The notes: a model not told the origin generated them from the letters alone. A stretch of DNA of 64,000 nucleotides from Stagonosporopsis chrysanthemi (GCA_022560025.1 JAFISE010000022.1:62001-126000), one strand, 5' to 3'. Shown: positions 10,830-24,596, numbered from the stretch's first letter. Made by a program: numbers and translations.

Positions 10830-12797
10830 ATGCATATCGCAGTACCCGCACTGCTTCTAGCGCCTACAGCGTTGGCCGTTTCCGCCAGCAATGGATCAGC
10901 TTGGTCAGGGAGTCCACTGTACGACTACATAATTGTTGGCGGCGGCACGTCAGGTCTGGTGGTTGCCAACCGTCTTTCTGAAGACTACAACGTGTCTGTT
11001 GCAGTCATCGAGGCTGGCGGTGTTGAACTGTACAACGACAATATCACCGATACGTCGAAATACGGCAATGCTTTCGGCACCGCAGTCGACTGGCAGTACG
11101 AAAGCGTCCCTCAGATCTTTGCTGGGAACAAGTCTCAAGTTCTAAGAGCAGGCAAAGCTCTGGGTGGTACAAGCAATATCAATGGTTCGTCCAAAACAGA
11201 CTTTGAGTGAAGCTACGATACTGACTAGTGGATGTGATAGGAATGACATATCTGCGTGCAGAGGCTGTACAGATCGACGCCTGGGAACAGATCGGAAATC
11301 CCGGCTGGAGCTGGGAGAGTCTGTTGCCATACTACAAGAAAAGCGAGCACATCCAGCCGCCCACCGCATCTCAGCTACTGCGGGGCGCCTCATTTGACCC
11401 TGAGTTACACGGCTCCAGTGGTCCGCTGGCTGTTGGCTGGACAGATAATATGATGAGCGAGGATGTCGTGACATCTATCAACGACACATTTGCTGCGCTG
11501 AGTCTTCCACTTAATGAGGAGCCGAACGCAGGCTCGATGCGCGGATTGACAGTGTTCCCAAAGACCATTGATCAAGCCGATAATGTCAGAGAAGACGCCG
11601 GACGCGCCTACTACTGGCCTGTTTCTAAAAGGCCGAACCTTGACATTTACCTCGAAGCATTTGCCGAGAAGATGGTCTGGCAACCCGAATCGAAAGGTCA
11701 GAGTACCGGACGCACAGCGAGTGGGGTCGTCTTCGTAGACCGCAACGGCACAAGGAAGACACTCTTTGCCAATCGTGAGGTCATACTCTCGGCTGGGAGT
11801 CTCAGATCGCCCCTGCTTCTCGAGCAATCTGGAGTTGGTAACCCATCGTAAGTATCTCGACACACCCAGGCGCACATTGGCTGACCTTTACCGTAGCATT
11901 CTTCAAGAACAAAGCATCGATGTCGTAGTCGACCTCCCCTTCGTTGGCGAAAACATGCAAGACCAGACCACGACAGATATGTTCTATGCCAACAGCAACA
12001 GCACCAACTTCACCGGCCTGGCAGGCTACGCAGCCTACTTCAACGTAGACGATGTCTTCGGTACTTCTGCGTCTAACCTCAGCTCCACCATTCTCTCCTC
12101 TCTCAGCGCCTATGCCTCACGAACCGCAAACTCGAGCGGTACTCTCGACCGTTCAGTAACCGAGAGGTTGTTTCGAATGCAGCACGATCTCATCTTCAAG
12201 CATAAGATCCCCATTTCTGAGATCATTGTCTCGCCCGCGGCAACCGGTCCGCTTACAGTCGAGTACTGGGGTCTGCTTCCCTTTTCGCGCGGCAGTGTAC
12301 ATATCAAATCGCCCAACGCGTCGGCTCCTGCGGCTATCAACCCCAACTACTTCATGCTGGACTATGACATGTATCAGCAGATAGGGACCGCGAAGATGGC
12401 GCGGAAGTTCGCTAACACTGCGCCTTTCTCCAAGTCCGTGTCTAGCGAGACGACACCGGGTCTGGATGTTGTGCCAGCCAATGCGTCGGATAGCGAGTGG
12501 GAAGCGTGGCTGAAGTCAATCTGTAAGTCTCATCTTATCCATTTCCTTTTTCTTTATCAAGCGAAGTTAGCTGACACACGCACAGATCGATCCAACTACC
12601 ATTACATCGCCACGGCAGCTATGATGCCGCGCGAACTGGGCGGCGTGGTCGATTCGAGCCTTACTGTATATGGAACAAGCAATGTGCGCGTTGTGGACGC
12701 CTCTGTCGTGCCGTTCCAGGTGTGTGGACACTTGACGTCGACGCTGTATGCCATTGCGGAGAAAGCAGCCGACATGATCAAATCACGGCACGCATAG
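10830..12797 (+). CDS. Secreted GMC-family FAD oxidoreductase
   Basis: Glucose-methanol-choline superfamily enzyme that oxidises an alcohol or sugar with FAD. Exons 10830-11184, 11241-11847, 11897-12522 and 12586-12797 give 599 aa. The N-terminus MHIAVPALLLAPTALAVSA is a clear signal peptide. The ADP-binding motif DYIIVGGGTSG ends at about 42. The first GMC signature region (GKALGGTSNINGMTYLR) is restored by removing intron 1, and the second lies near ILSAGSLRSPLLLEQSGVG. Catalytic residues are probably His in NYHYIATAAMMP and His in VCGHLTSTLYAIAE; most relatives have Asn or His at the second place. Several N-glycosylation sequons fit secretion. Substrate is not visible: aryl-alcohol, glucose or choline-like oxidation are all possible. 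The link to the aromatic cluster is only proximity. Confidence 0.9.
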
Positions 12798-13499
12798 GTC
12801 TGTTTATAGCGTCAGAAATCTTGAATTTTTTTTGATAGCTGAGACGGCTCAACTAGGGATAGTAAAGCGCAGTATGCTTGACTTCCTAGAGTACATATGA
12901 TATAGACGTCCAATAGATCCTCTTCCAGACTTTGAATCAAACCTACACGCAAACTACAGATAGTGTATTACACTGTGGCTACCGTTCTTTACAAAACGAT
13001 CGGGTGACCTTGCCTTGGACCTTACGTTAGGCGCACGCCAACCGTGGCACAGTGAAGCGCATACTCAAAGGAACTGAATGGCCAGTAGTTTACAAGCACG
13101 CAATTAGAACCTAAATTCTGACCACCTAAGGTGCTGTATTGATGACTTAAACTATTGTCAACTACGCTGATACTGTAGATCGCTCATCCTGTCTTAACGG
13201 TGGACGGGGAAAATGCATATATCTATATCTCAAGCGCCGAAATGCTCAGAACAGGGACCCGCATTTTCGTTACCTCGCCTAGTGCATTGTTACATACTTC
13301 TTAACATCTCATCTCACTTTGACGACTGCGAGAAGTGGCTGAGTATAAGATTGGTGGCCAGCGCTTTCCGAGAGAATGCGATTGGATAATGCACGAGGTA
13401 TGGCTGCACGCCTTAATTTCTTGTGCATAAGATCAGCCTTGCTGGTCGACCCCTCTTAAGTATGGACGTCAGCCTGATTGCACATACATCCACTTCGCA
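12798..13499. other. Intergenic, no gene seen
   Basis: About 700 bp of moderately AT-rich sequence between tandem genes. It presumably holds the GMC 3' end and the promoter of the NACHT gene. No repeat or RNA gene was recognised. Confidence 0.55.
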
Positions 13500-16287
13500 A
13501 TGGTTCTCGAAGCCCTCGCCGCAGTCGGTCTCGCCGGCAACATCTGCCAGTTCATCGATTTTTCCTTCCAGCTTTTCCACGCAGTAACTTCGATACATCG
13601 TTCGGGTACTGGTGCGCCTGTGGACATAAAACGCCTAGAAGAAATCACACAGGCACTTCAACAATGGTGTCAAAGTCTAGCTTCGCATCGTCTCCAGCAC
13701 TCTCAGCTTGGTTCACCAAATGCGCTTGCGAACTTGTACAGATTAGGCGAAAGCTGTGAGACTGCAGCAGAGGAGCTACTCTCTGTTACAAACGCTTTGA
13801 AAAGAAAGGACCCAGAGTCCAAATGGACCACGTTCAAGACCGCACTAGCTGTAATGTGGAACGATACAAAGACCAAAGAGATGGAGGCAAGGCTTACTTC
13901 CTACCGACTGCAGTTGATTCTAGAGTTACAACTCCTGCAAAAGTGAGCATAGTTACAGCAATTCAAGGTCGAATTTAACTGATTTTATTCGTTTCAGGGA
14001 CGGCCAAATCATTATCACATCACTCCTTGACAATCTAATGGGTTCCAACCATCGGATGAAAGCAACCTTGGATGAGCAAATCTCAAAACTGAGAGAGGAC
14101 CTAAAGCTTGCTCTGTCTACAATAACGAGCAATCTGCAAGATCTGTCACAACAGGCAGGGCAAAAAGACACAACGGAAATCGACTATGCGACGCTGAATC
14201 GCTGTCAAGTTGCTGGAGACGATATCGCTTGTTCACTGGAAATCCTGGAGGATCTCCGCTTCGACCAAATGCAGAATCGGCATGCTAACATTACTCGAGC
14301 TTATAAGAACACCTACCAATGGATATTTGAGGAGAAATTCGAACAGTGGGCTCGATCGGCTGAGCCTGCGTTTTGGATCACTGGAAAGCCAGGGAGTGGA
14401 AAGAGCACGCTGATGAAGTACCTCGTTGACAGTGAGCATACTCCCAAGCTGTTCCTGGACTGGTGTGGTGATAGAAAACTACTCATTGGGACCTACTTCT
14501 TCTGGATAAACGGCTCAGCCCTACAGCGATCACAAGAGGGGCTTCTTAGAGCTTTGCTATACGACATTCTCCGTCAATGTCCTGATCAGATACGGGCAGT
14601 ACTACCGGATCGATGGGGGACCGCCAAGATGGTCTATGTTAAGCGCATACCGCTTTCTGACAGATCGTGGTCTTTGGAAGAGCTTGTGGCAGCATTTCGA
14701 CGGCTTTGCATGTTTGGCGATATCGACACGAAATTTTGTTTCTTCATCGATGGCCTTGACGAATACCAGGGCGACTGTGAAGAGCTGGTCGAGACTGTTT
14801 TGTCTCTCCAGACACTTGGTGTAAAGCTTTGCGTCGCAAGTAGACCCTGGAACGTCTTTGAAGAGAGTTTTGGGCCGAAGCAGGACCTGAAGATCTACAT
14901 GCAGGACTTGAACAAAGCAGACATTGAGAAGTTCGTCAACGGTCGCCTCGAAAGTCACAGGAACTACCGAGAGTTGACGGCTCTTGAGGTAGAAGAGATT
15001 GTCACTGAGGTTGAGGGGAAATCTCAAGGGGTCTTTTTGTGGGTCTATCTAGTCGTTCGATCATTGCTCGAAGGCTTAAGGAACAAGGACAGCATCATCT
15101 TCCTTCGAAAGCGCCTAGAGGCCTTTCCGAGTGATCTTGACGAGTTCTTTCGACACATATTTGACTCATTGGATCCGATTTACCGAAGTAATCTTTCGCA
15201 TATGTTTCAAATCGCACTCGAAGTCCGGTCACCGATGCTGGCCATCGCATACTGGTTTTTGGACGAGATCGAAGAATCTCCAGATATGGCCCTCTCGCTA
15301 CCCGTGGAACGGCGAATCCACCAGAGTACAGTAACAAAGATAAGGGAACTGGCTATCCGTATCAATGGCCGTAGTAAAGGTCTGCTGGAGGTCGAAGGGT
15401 TTCACGGAGGTCTTCCTGAAATTGTTCATACAGAACATATACCACCTAAAGGGGCTCGCGATGTGGCACAACGGACGGTAGACTTCCTACACAGAACCGT
15501 CAAGGACTTTCTCATGATCCCAGAAACCCAGGAATTGCTCGAAAAGTGGAAACATCCCAATTTTGAGCCCAATCTGGCTATCTGCAGAATGTCGCTTGCA
15601 GAGTTCAAATACATGGCCATGTCAGGTAGTCAATTTCATTTCCTGGGGGTGTTGGACGTCATTGTCAAGAACTTCCTTCATGCCGCTCTGCAGCACGAGC
15701 GAACAGCTGGTCAATCACACTTCATCTACCTAGACGACCTAGCAAAAGCGCGAGACATGATTCCAAAACCAAGGGATACATCGGAGGTATCGTCGATCAC
15801 GTGCGAGACGCATGCGGTGATTTACCTCGCTGCTGCATTTAATCTTCAGGGGTACATAAACGCGAAGCTGAGCACGAATTTCGGAACAGACGATCAAAAG
15901 ATGCGCCTTGCGAAATTTGTGTTATCAAAGGAGGCTTTGGAATTTGCTGTGAACGATAGAAATCAACGTCGAATTGACGCAATAAGAGCTGTGTTCGAGA
16001 TGGCTGCATTGATACATGGCCATTCAGCAAGTCCTAGCAACCACACTGAGCTTCTCGGGATCATCAAAACCTTAAGAAATAACATCACAATCGAAGATCT
16101 CAAACTGGGTTTGACCATTCTCCTGAATCGCTTAGTCATCGACAAGAAAGAGTTCGAAGAGCTCATAGGGCGGAGAGACCTAACGCCGTCCACGAGTCAT
16201 TCAACCAGTGTGGAAACATCGTTGGTAGCACGCGAATCAGCTGCAGGCGAAGAGAATGAGCACTCCGTAGAGACGGCAGTACAATGA
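13500..16287 (+). CDS. Fungal STAND protein with NACHT-type NTPase, no C-terminal repeats
   Basis: NLR-like signalling NTPase of the kind implicated in fungal nonself recognition. Exons 13500-13942 and 13998-16287 give 910 aa. The first about 150 residues (LAAVGLAGNICQFIDFSFQL onwards) match the N-terminal domain commonly found ahead of fungal NACHT modules. Walker A is GKPGSGKST (277-285) and Walker B is FFIDGLDEY (396-404), followed by the usual ASRPWNVFEE sensor segment. A helical region follows. The C-terminal 400 residues show no ankyrin, WD40 or TPR pattern that I can recognise, so the sensing part is either degenerate or of unknown fold. Effector output is unknown. The gene is complete and its intron is unambiguous by frame. 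Confidence 0.87.
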
Positions 16288-17211
16288 GGATCCGGGCGGG
16301 CATCGACCGGCGAAAGGCCAGAGACTTCATCTCGAATACCAAAACGAAAGTCAATCCGCATGAAGGCCAGGAGCTTCTTGTCAAGGTTTGATTGAGTTGA
16401 TTTGGCGCCGGCCTAACGTTGCTCCCCGCGGAAACTCGGCGAACGTTGAAGGACGTCAGGACATTTTTTCTAGTCTTCTTCACAGTAAATTGGAGCTACC
16501 AGTTCTTTCTATATCCACGCATTCGGTAGTTTTATATTCAGTCATCAAACCAAGAGTATCCTAGGCGCTATTCAAGTTCAGCTATAAAGCCGAATCTCTC
16601 GAGGAGAAAGCAAACTTGCCTGACAGCGCAACTTCAAATCTTGAGGCTTCAAATTCAGTGTCCCATCAAGAACGCCAAGCTCACATGGCATGCATTGTAG
16701 ACCCATCCCCCAAGTCCTACCGGCCAGGTGTTCGACCTCACAATATTTCCACCTTGTCTTTCTTCTATTACCGTAGTCGGTCACCACCAATACAACCTTC
16801 CCGTCCAACCCTCAGCCACCCCAATTCTCCCTTCACGGCTGGCGGCGGCTTCCCCTATAACTATGCTACACTTTATAGCCTATATCCTATAGGTACAGCA
16901 GTAACGCACTTTACCAAGAAATTGTGTTCAGAGAAAGTCAGGGGTTGCAGCTCCTGTCTCCCTCGCTGCTTCACACGTCGCTTATACATCATGGGGGGTC
17001 TGCGTAGTTAGAAGCTCGCCTTGCGACAATAACTCACAAATCAAATTAGATCAAACCAAATCGCAATTCCCATCACAACGCCGGGGGCCAACATCCACCA
17101 AGAAATCATCGTGTGAACGAAACAAGCTACTACCACAGCGATTCCCTCCCCCATCACCCCACTCAATCTCTGTCACCCACCACGCCTCGCCCATCGACCT
17201 GGCAACTGCCA

Positions 17212-17246
17212 CCAGCACCAGCAAGCACCAGCAAGCACCAGCAAGC
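17212..17246. repeat. AGCACCAGCA decamer tandem repeat
   Basis: About three and a half copies of a 10-bp unit. A second short tandem array with a CCGCA unit lies at about 17472-17498. Confidence 0.7.
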
Positions 17247-17889
17247 AACCTCCATCCATACCATCACCGTCTACCTCCCACCCCGATGTCAACAAAGCCA
17301 ATGAGTATGATACCTCCCCACCGCCCTCTCCAACCCACACCATCCGTTCCAATCCGCCTCTTGTACCAACCAAATCCCAACGCCAACAACCCACACCAAC
17401 ACCCACCTCCACAACCCGCACCCGCACCCACGCCATCGCCCTTCCACACACCACGCGAGATCGACCGCCATCACCGCACCGCACCGCACCGCACCGCCCT
17501 CACGACCCCAACCCTACACGACCGCCCGTCCCGCGGTGTGGTCCACGTTTCGCAGCGTAGAGGGTACGATCACGGTTACGGGGTACGGTTACAGGGTAAC
17601 GCGGCGCGGCGTGACTTGACATGACGTGACATGACATGCTACGCCATGGCACGGCGCGATTGAGCGGATAGGCACGTGTACTGAGGGCGGAGGTGTATGA
17701 GGAGAGGGAGTGTGCGGGGAGGAGGATGTGTGTTCGGATGGGATGGGATGGAGGGGGATGCGGTGTGGAGGATGCAGTGGAGTGGGGAAGGGAAGGGAAG
17801 AGCGGTTGTGCAGGCTGCGTTGCAGCGCGAGGGGGTGGGCAGGAAGTCGAACAGGGTTTGGCGACGGAAGGTAAGCTGATGTGGAGTGT

Positions 17890-18128
<239 letters not shown>

Positions 18129-18167
18129 GAAGGACGCGCGCCGAGGATGCCGAGCTCGCTCTTTGGT

Positions 18168-18185
18168 CACACACACACACACACA
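18168..18185. repeat. (CA)n dinucleotide repeat
   Basis: Nine CA units, 40 bp downstream of the trinucleotide array. Confidence 0.9.
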
Positions 18186-21100
18186 GACTGCGCGAAAGGC
18201 TCAGTCGATACGCCACCTCGACAAACCCACCATACATATGTACACGAAGCGACCTACAACCACTTACTTTGTACCTACCCATCTCCAGCACCAAGCTCCT
18301 TTACCATCTCATCGCATCACCTCACCCACCATTCTCGCCACGACCCACAACCACCGCCCGCCCCACATCGGCATTGACCCACCACCCATCGGCAATCCCA
18401 CGCGCCGACAGCCCCACCCAGCGGCAAATCCACCGGCACCGCTCCACCACCTCCACCACCTCCACCTCCTACCCATCACCTCCCCACCTGGCCCCCCTTC
18501 GACCTCCGCCGCACTGCAACAAACCCCCCTCCCCCTCCCCTCCCCTGACCCACGTGCATCCGCGCCTTCCTATCTATCCATCTCTGTATCCGTGTGTTTA
18601 CTAGGTATGTAGGTATCCCCTGCGCTACCGATTACGAGCAACACGTCCCATGTATCATGTACCATGTCACGATTCTCCCTTAGCCCGTCCGTCCCCTAGC
18701 CCGTCCATCCCCTAGCACGTCTCGGACCTCAGCAGGGGCACATCCGCGGCACGCCCGAGCTAGGGCGCTCGCCGCTCGGACGCCGAAGGCCGTGCGTGTG
18801 AGGAAAAAACACCCATGTGGCCGCGGTGAGGCCCGTGTGCATGCCGTGCCGTGCCGTTGCTGTGCTTTATGTTGCCGGCGCGGCGCCGAGGGGGTCTACA
18901 TACACGTACGTGCGAAACGCATCGAAACGAAACGGTACAGCGCTCTGATGTCGTGCGGCGGTGGGGTGGGGGTTGAAGGTGTCAAAGTGCATGTTGTGCG
19001 CGGAGCACAGAGGGGTGTATGTGTGGATATTATATGTATTGTGGTGGATGATACAAAAACAGCGTAAGACTGCGTGTGTGTATATGCCGTCTGGTGGCGG
19101 CCCAGTTCGGCGCCGAGGTGCGGACGACGACCCGTGTACATGTGGTGCTGGCATTGTGCTGGAGAAGGGCATTGTCGCGCCTCATCATCACAAAGTGCAC
19201 ACAATACATATGTACGATGGTGAGTTTGATGAATGATGTTTCTAACAATTGCAGCGGACCGCTTACTGTCCTGACCATACCCAGGCAAAGTCGGAGGCTT
19301 CACCCTGCGCATCGCACGCACCGCACCGCACCTACCTGCGGGCGCTGTGCGTCACGGTGGGGTGACAACTTACACCACAATAAGCATCTTACTAACTGGG
19401 CTGTTGTCCAGCCGGCTACAATACTATCCCAGAGTAGAAGGAGAAGAGGAAGAAAAAGAAGCGAGAAAAGCCGTTTCTTGGGCACCGTTTAGGGCGATCT
19501 GGGGCGGGACGAGGCGGACATGGGCGCTCGGGCTGCGCGGAGAGCGCGCGTATACATACGTAGGTAGTACTGTTGTAGACAGTGCTGATGGGATAGCGGG
19601 CGAGGGATAGGCCGGGCGGGGGCATGGGGTATTGCTGTTCCTGGATATGTGGGCATACATACACAGTACAATACTTGTACGTTGCTGCCCAGGCTGGGGA
19701 GTTGCGGGGGTGGCAGTTGCCGCGTTTGCAGGGGCCGGGGATTGTGTTCTTTGCTTCTGCGTAAGATGCGATGGATGAATACTAGGGTGTGTTGGTGAGA
19801 AGATTAGCATCTATCGTGAAGGGGTTAGAACGCGTGCGAGGGCGTCATTCACGCGCTTTGGATGTTTAGCAATATCTCGGTCAGCGTCTGCATGACTCGC
19901 GCTGGGCGGGACGCGTCTCGTCTGATCGGAGCAGGGAGCGTGTTTGATGTTCCCGGCGGCAGTCGACTCATGAGCACCGTCGTGGTTATGAACGTTGGGC
20001 ATCGCAGGTGCCGACCCGCGTCGAATTGTGAGAGTTCCCAACTATAGCGGCGTCGGTGGAGTTGCATCTCGTTGGCGGTCCGGGTAAATGACATCGTCAG
20101 TTATCAAGGCGAGGCGGGACGAGGCGAGGCTGGATGAGCCGCGCGACATTTGTAAATACACGTCGAACAGATGGGGGTTGTCGACCAGATAAGGTGACGC
20201 GTATCTGAGGCCCTGGGTACTGCAATTGATGCGTCGGTGATTACATCTGGCGATGCGGCGTGATGCCTGGATTCCCACCCTCTCCATGTCGACACAGTGC
20301 AGGTGCTAAGAGCCAGACGGGAGTGCCCACCCGGACAACCATATTAAAGTGCTGGAGATACTGGCCCAGACCTGACCATGTCGCACCAAAGTGTTGCAGC
20401 AGCACGGCTGAGTAAAGTTGTGCAGGGGAGCCTGGGTCATGAGTCGATATCGTGAGCCGTGTTTGTGCACGGCGGGTGCACCCAACAGCAAATGTCGCCT
20501 ATACCGCAGCTGGAATGCGCGATAGAAGTCGCACTTTGCGGCGGAGTGCCTTAGCACTGCAGCGCTACGTGTTCGCCGGGGAGCGCGGGACTGGCACTGT
20601 GAGGCTGTGGGATCATGGGAGTGGAAGTGCTGCGGCGGTGCGGCGGGTACGTGCGTTCTCCGCGGCCAGGTCACCGGAAAGTTACATGTCGGTGACCGTA
20701 GGATGGAATTTGCAAGTCATGCATCGAACATATGCAGCGTCTTTGGGTGGACTTTTATTTTGTTTTGGCTGCAGCTGTTGGAGCCAGTGGCAGAAGACTT
20801 GACTCGAGAAGAGTCGTCGCAGCATTCTTGTTACTGCAAGAGAAACGCCTCAGTCTGTAGAAGCTGTGGAACGCGGCCGTGCGACGTGAGCGGTGGTGTG
20901 ATGGTGGGCAAAATGTGGTGCATTAGCCGCTGCAGACCAAGGAGCTGAGGCCAAGCGAGGCAGAAGCGGTGCAGCTTGGGCGCTGAAAAGGCATGTTGCT
21001 GGCGAGCTGCTGCACACTATTACTGTGTACACTGAGGATGGGAACAACGAGCTTGCACGCAAACAGCACGATTCAACAGGGCCTGTCCGTCCCTCCAAGT

Positions 21101-21946
21101 GCGAGTCGGCCAGGCCCTGGGACGGAGAGATTCCGGAGAGAATTGACGGCCTTGCCCCCTGTTCGAGCTACCGCCCACGGCAGTGGCACGCGCTTGGCTG
21201 CAACAAGGCAGCGCGCCGTCGAGCTCCCGTGGCAAAGGTCGAAGCCCAAACTGCGTCCGGCAACAGTGTGCAGCAGACGTCTGCAAACAGCCCTCGGGTG
21301 CAGCAGTGGGTGGCTCGCGGCTGCGGTGCTGCGTCACATGAAAGGAGCAGCGCCGTCTGACACGCTCCCCGTCGCCTGCTATGGCCGGGGTGCTGCAGAG
21401 CCAGCCAGCAGGCGCCTGGCATGCTTCCCCAGCGTGCATTGCGGCCCACCTGGCAGCGAACGGGCAGCGAACAGGGCAGCGCTGCCTCTGCTAGCGACGC
21501 CTGTGCGCAGTTCGGGGTCGAAACGAGCCCAGCGGATTGGGAAGCCGCTTCCTGGTCCCTCTGACGCTCTCCGCCCGTGGTGCCCGTACATAAGTGACGC
21601 TCCTCCGCTGCTGGGCCGTCCCGCCACCTCGCTGTGCAATAGTTCCTGGACGGCCGCCGACGACTGACTCCATCTGCTGCGGCGACGCCCGACTGTTCGT
21701 GTCCGCTGCCGACGAGGTGCTTTGCTGCTGGCTCGGCTCGCTCGTATTGGATCGCGGCCAAACCCACGCCCTCGGTCCTCCCGGGGCTACGTTCGCTGTC
21801 TCAGACCCAAGGACCAGTCCCCAGGAATCCTGTCCATGCACGCTGACCACCAAACCAACACATCTGTCGTTGATTTGGGAACATTCTGCGTCGCCAATCA
21901 CATCGCACTGTGCTGCTGGTGACTGCACTGAACACTACCCGCAACC

Positions 21947-23313
21947 ATGTCGACGCCGCCGCCCGCCGCTGGCCCGCACGACGGGGAGCGCCGCAAGAGC
22001 CTGGGCAAGTACGTGAAGCGCATGAGCAGTGTGTTCAAGAGGGAAAAGGCGAGCAAGGGCGCGCCCGAGGCCGCCAGCGCTGTTGTTGCGCCTGCGCCTG
22101 CACCTGCGCCGCCTGTTGTCGAGCAGGACGAAGAAGCTCCCCGGGCAGGGGCAGAGGCAGAGGCTAGAGAAGATGATGTGCAGGTACCTGCCAAGGCCGC
22201 GTCGATCAAGCAAGAGCAACCCGTCGAGACGCCTGCCGCTGCGTGAGTCGCTCCAGATGATGCACATTCTCACTGCTAACCACGTCTGCTGCAGTGTTGC
22301 TGAATTCACCCCCACCCCCACCGCCAGCGCCCATACCCCAGCACCAGCACCAGCACCAGCACCAGCACCAGCACCAGCACCAGCACCAGCACCCGCACCC
22401 GCACTCGCACTCGCACCCGCACCAGCACCCGTCCAGGCATCCCCCACCATCGACCGCAGAGCCATGCAGCAGGAGCGCGCCCGCGCCCTCTTCGCCAAAT
22501 ACGGCCTGACGCTGGAATCGCACGAGTGGTTTGCTGCACCTGCCACCGCTCCCCTGGCCCCCCGCGTGGAGAAGCCCATCCGCATGCGCGTCCACCGCAG
22601 CTGCCACCTGTGCGGCACCCTGTATGGCCACGACAAGATCTGTGTGCAGTGCGAGCACAAGCGCTGCAAGTACTGCCCGCGCTACCCCAAGAAGAAGACG
22701 CCCGGCGACAAGACCAAGGCCCCGGAGCCTGTTGACCAGCCCAAGAAGAAGAAGCTCTTCACCGTCACCACACGCCACGGCAACGAGCTCACATACCAGC
22801 CCGCGACGCAACGAGTCCGCCGCACCTGCCACAAGTGCAAGGCCCTGTTCATCCCCGCCACGGCCACTGTCTGCGAGTCCTGCAGCCATGTGCGCTGCAC
22901 AGAGTGCCCACGGGAGCCTGCCAAGCGCAACAAGTGGCCTTCCGGCTACCCAGGAGACGTTGCGGCAGACAGCGAGGACGACACCGATGTGGAGAAGCCG
23001 CCAGAGCCGTTTCGACGCATCTGGCGCAAGCCACGGCGAATCGTGCGCTGGGAGTGCGAGCAGTGCCACAACTTGTTTCGCCAAGGCTCGCCGCACTGTC
23101 CTGGTTGTGGGCATGAGCGGTGTGATCAATGCACCCGGTCGCCGTAAGCACACTCTGTTTTAACTTCAAGCATGCACGCTAACTCCCCACAGTGTCAAGA
23201 AGCCCAGACAGGATGATTCCTTCGATCCTGCCGTCGTTGCTGCCGTCGAAGCCAAACTCCGAGCCCTTGGCGTCGACGACGACCCTCCTACCTCGGACCC
23301 TGAACACGTCTGA
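21947..23313 (+). CDS. Unknown protein with three CxxC zinc-ribbon-like repeats
   Basis: Exons 21947-22242, 22295-23143 and 23193-23313 give 421 aa; both introns (52 and 49 nt) have CTAAC branch sites. The N-terminal 100 residues are charged and Ala/Pro-rich. Next is an Ala-Pro dipeptide run from a hexanucleotide repeat. Three similar cysteine modules follow: CHLCGTLYGHDKICVQCEHK with downstream RCKYC, CHKCKALF with CESCSHVRCTEC, and CEQCHNLF with CPGCGHERCDQC. Each has the form CxxC-x9/11-CxxCxHxRCxxC, enough ligands for one or two zinc ions. Basic linkers between modules suggest nucleic-acid or protein binding. I do not recognise a named family. The short acidic C-terminus ends in DPEHV. 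It stands alone between two gene-poor stretches. Confidence 0.8.
22338..22432 (+). repeat. CACCAG hexanucleotide repeat coding Ala-Pro
   Basis: In-frame tandem repeat inside exon 2 of the zinc-ribbon gene. The unit varies between CACCAG, CACCCG and CACTCG, and encodes a Pro-Ala run with some Ala-Leu. Its length probably varies between strains. Confidence 0.85.
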
Positions 23314-24596
23314 TTTGACCACCACTGATGACGTGATTTTGCTACCTTTCTGCCACAGCGGATATCTTATCCCGCCCTTTATCCATACCTCTTCAATGAA
23401 CAATTCCGCTGCCTCCCCGCAGTCACTCCCATCCTCCATCTCCATCTCAGCATGCCCGTGACCCCATTCTCTACTCGCCCCGAGCTCAACCATCCGCCAA
23501 AACACACCCGCCAACGCCCATCACGCCATAAACCCGCAGACCTGACGTCGGGCTCCAACGCCCTTGTACCACCTGCCCATCGCCCCACCATGTCACACAG
23601 ACGCACACCCATCGCAACATCGCACAGCATGCATTTCTGGCCCCCGCGGAACCCTCCCGCAGAGCGCCGGCGACACAAGACCTGCCAATCCGGAATGTTG
23701 GGATGCGGAGCGGGATTTGGGGGGTTTGGGGGGTAGCAGTACAATGCGGTCGATTGTGGCATCACAACAACAAAGTCCGAGCCCAAAGCAAAGGTCAACA
23801 TCAGAATATGAGTCTGTCTACGCTGCACTATGCTGTCGTCATACCCACCTCGCACTCGCTACCTCCCTACCTCGCTCCCTCTCTAAACCCTAATCATCGA
23901 ACCCCCCGACCAGAGCAATCCCGCACAACACTAACCACAGGAAACAAAACCTTCTGTGCGTGTAGTCAGAACTGAATAGCAGAAATCGCACTCCCTCTTC
24001 CTCTTCCTCCTCTTCCTCCTCCTCCCTCGTACTCACCTCCCTCGTACGATCCCAACGCACTCCTCACCCCACCATCGCACCACAGGGCGCTTGATCCGTC
24101 GCACAGAGCTGGTGCGCGGAGCGTTGGCTGTAGCGTTGGCTGTAGCGCTGGTGCCGCCTGTGGGGCATGCTGTGTCATGTCGGCAAAGGAATACTGTACG
24201 TGTAAGCGAGGTTTGTGGATGTGGGTCTGGGTCTGGGTGGGGCATGTGGAGGGGAGAAGGGGGCAGGGGTGTAGGGGGATAGAGGGGTGTTGAGTAGAGT
24301 GGAGTGGTATTTTGAGGAAAAGGGCTCTGAGTGTTGGTGAGCGGCAGAGTAGAAATTAGGAGTCGCGGTTTTTGGTTGTCTTGGTGTTGGGGAGGTGCAA
24401 AGTGAGAGGAGTGGGGGGATGGTGGTGAGCGAGTTCATGTTCTACAGTCGTCTTGGATTCTCTCTGCTGGGTTATACCTCACTCTCTTGACGACAACAGC
24501 ACAGATTTAATCCGTCTCTTCAATCTGCTGCTCCATCCACACTCCTCCCGTCAAGAGATGACAATCATGCGCGTCCTGCCCGCGACGCCTCCCACA
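23314..24596. other. Intergenic, low-complexity
   Basis: Holds the convergent 3' ends of two genes. A pyrimidine-rich CCT/CTT run lies at about 23993-24035 and a GGGTCT-type repeat near 24222. No gene is supported. Confidence 0.55.

Noticed and set aside
17560..17640. TGACATGACGTGACATGAC and GGGTACGGTTACAGGG runs as possible telomere-like sequence
   Set aside because: Units are not TTAGGG and are too few and irregular; they are part of the general low-complexity region.
20993..21928. Several overlapping 140-220-aa frames on both strands
   Set aside because: GC-rich composition removes stop codons by chance; frames on opposite strands are equally long and none shows motifs, splice structure or a recognisable family.
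22029..23163. Alternative frames (372 and 210 aa) and a 315-aa antisense frame over the zinc-ribbon gene
   Set aside because: The frame with ordered CxxC repeats, clean introns and an N-terminal exon explains the locus; the others are side effects of high GC and the hexanucleotide repeat.
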